Below are positions 63,769-64,000 of a stretch of DNA of 64,000 nt, one piece after another. Numbering within the stretch: position 1 is the stretch's first letter; the number at the start of each line of letters is the position of its first letter. The DNA lies in contig CANCAY010000005.1 of assembly GCA_947374225.1 (NCBI GenBank), positions 19,428-83,427 on the forward strand, read 5' to 3'. Both the position numbers and the translations under genes were made by a program. The DNA comes from Chitinophagaceae bacterium (lineage in GTDB: Bacteria > Bacteroidota > Bacteroidia > Chitinophagales > Chitinophagaceae). The notes under the pieces were generated by a model, which was not told where the DNA came from, ran no database searches, and saw only the letters and a program-made list of their open reading frames with translations.

Positions 63769-63947
63769 AAAATGTCTGCTGTTAAAAAATAATGATAAAG
63801 TCTTTTGGAGTTTCCTAGTTAGACATTTTAATTTTCCAAATTAAATCCTCAAAGGATATTCTACTCCTTGAATTTTGTAGCACGAAGCTTCTTATATTTT
63901 TAGTGAAGATATTGTTGAAAAACCAGTAAATTAATAAATGAGAACTT
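63769..63947. other. Gene-free region upstream of the HigA-like gene
   Basis: About 180 bases, AT-rich. A minus-strand frame open from about 63957 to the stop at 63815 has no start codon and matches nothing I recognise. A lost toxin gene would be expected here, but no HigB motif is visible. Confidence 0.4.
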
Positions 63948-63994
63948 TCTAATTAAGTGAAAAATGAAAATTGTTTATTTTTCACTTAATTAGA
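63948..63994. repeat. Perfect 18-base inverted repeat near window end
   Basis: TCTAATTAAGTGAAAAAT (63948-63965) and its exact reverse complement (63977-63994) flank an 11-base centre. The hairpin could be an AT-rich bidirectional terminator, a regulator-binding site or the end of a small non-autonomous element. No T9SS, IS or integrase feature adjoins it within the window. Confidence 0.6.
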
Positions 63995-64000
63995 TATTAA

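Noticed and set aside
63769-63957. HigB toxin gene upstream of the HigA-like gene
   Set aside because: Only a start-less minus-strand frame of about 47 codons is present, ending at 63815, with no HigB-type motif; not annotated as toxin or pseudogene.
1-64000. Mobile elements, prophage, anti-phage system, rRNA operon
   Set aside because: No transposase, integrase, terminase, capsid, restriction, Cas or rRNA sequence was seen on either strand; the tail-fibre motifs belong to a single host surface gene.

Overview
The window is an AT-rich chromosomal segment of a Bacteroidota bacterium, most likely a member of Chitinophagaceae or a close relative. The evidence is: -7 promoter boxes of the TAnnTTTG type with TTG about 20 bases upstream; almost no Shine-Dalgarno sequences; a type IX secretion (T9SS) sorting domain; an Oar-like TonB-dependent receptor; a two-type-I-signal style secreted peptidase set; and the Bacteroidota forms of PhoH, AccA, TamB and the infA-rpmJ-rpsM-rpsK-rpsD-rpoA-rplQ cluster. 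I see no insertion sequence, integrase, prophage block, rRNA operon or CRISPR array. The region is mostly core genome, with a few accessory-looking spots.

Layout. 1-6.7 kb: the C-terminally truncated ftsK (cut by the window edge), a DUF423 membrane protein, aroK, a glutaryl-CoA-type acyl-CoA dehydrogenase, a dicarboxylate/glutamate symporter and pyrF. 6.7-10.9 kb: a secreted GH13 amylase divergent from a small lipoprotein gene, a 50-aa membrane protein missing from the ORF track, a nitroreductase and a CoA-transferase. 11-15 kb: a secreted zinc metalloprotease and a secreted aminopeptidase P. 15-19.6 kb (minus strand): tmRNA, rseP, dxr and a GH3-family acyl-adenylating enzyme. 19.6-22.4 kb: rplU, rpmA, an H1-histone-like Lys/Ala/Pro repeat protein, and a PolX with a degenerate polymerase site. 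22.6-25.5 kb: a small T9SS cargo protein and a chimeric surface protein with collagen-like, phage-tail-fibre-like and ice-binding (DUF3494) segments. 25.5-35 kb: a cytoplasmic GH13 enzyme, an APC permease, a 46-aa membrane protein, a secreted PIG-L deacetylase, a secreted M14 carboxypeptidase and gamma-glutamyltransferase. 35-43 kb: tamB, a GT39 membrane glycosyltransferase, aroQ and carA. 43-47 kb: the alpha-operon ribosomal cluster. 47-54 kb: a small membrane protein, a TolB-like propeller, rpe, phoH and a very large TonB receptor. 54-63 kb: a GCS2 carboxylate-amine ligase, an unknown periplasmic protein, def, yqgF, a UbiA prenyltransferase, a SpoU methyltransferase, mutS, dapA and accA. The end holds tRNA-Asp and a solitary HigA-like regulator.

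How the genes work together. Several modules recur. Secreted peptide breakdown is represented by a metalloprotease, PepP, an M14 carboxypeptidase and GGT, together with a large TonB receptor and an amino-acid permease. Alpha-glucan use is represented by one exported and one cytoplasmic GH13 paralogue. Envelope biogenesis is represented by TamB, RseP, GT39 and T9SS cargo. The rest is housekeeping metabolism and information processing.

The most interesting signals, none of them a proven new system, are: the chimeric tail-fibre/ice-binding protein with its T9SS partner; a PolX that has lost catalytic aspartates but keeps its PHP nuclease site; a consistent pattern of -7 boxes 3-6 bases before ATG, which predicts leaderless mRNAs; promoters that begin inside or right after the upstream terminator; a structured 190-base gap between rpsM and rpsK; and a perfect 32-base palindrome between convergent genes. 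All coordinates and motif readings were made by eye; no database search was run.
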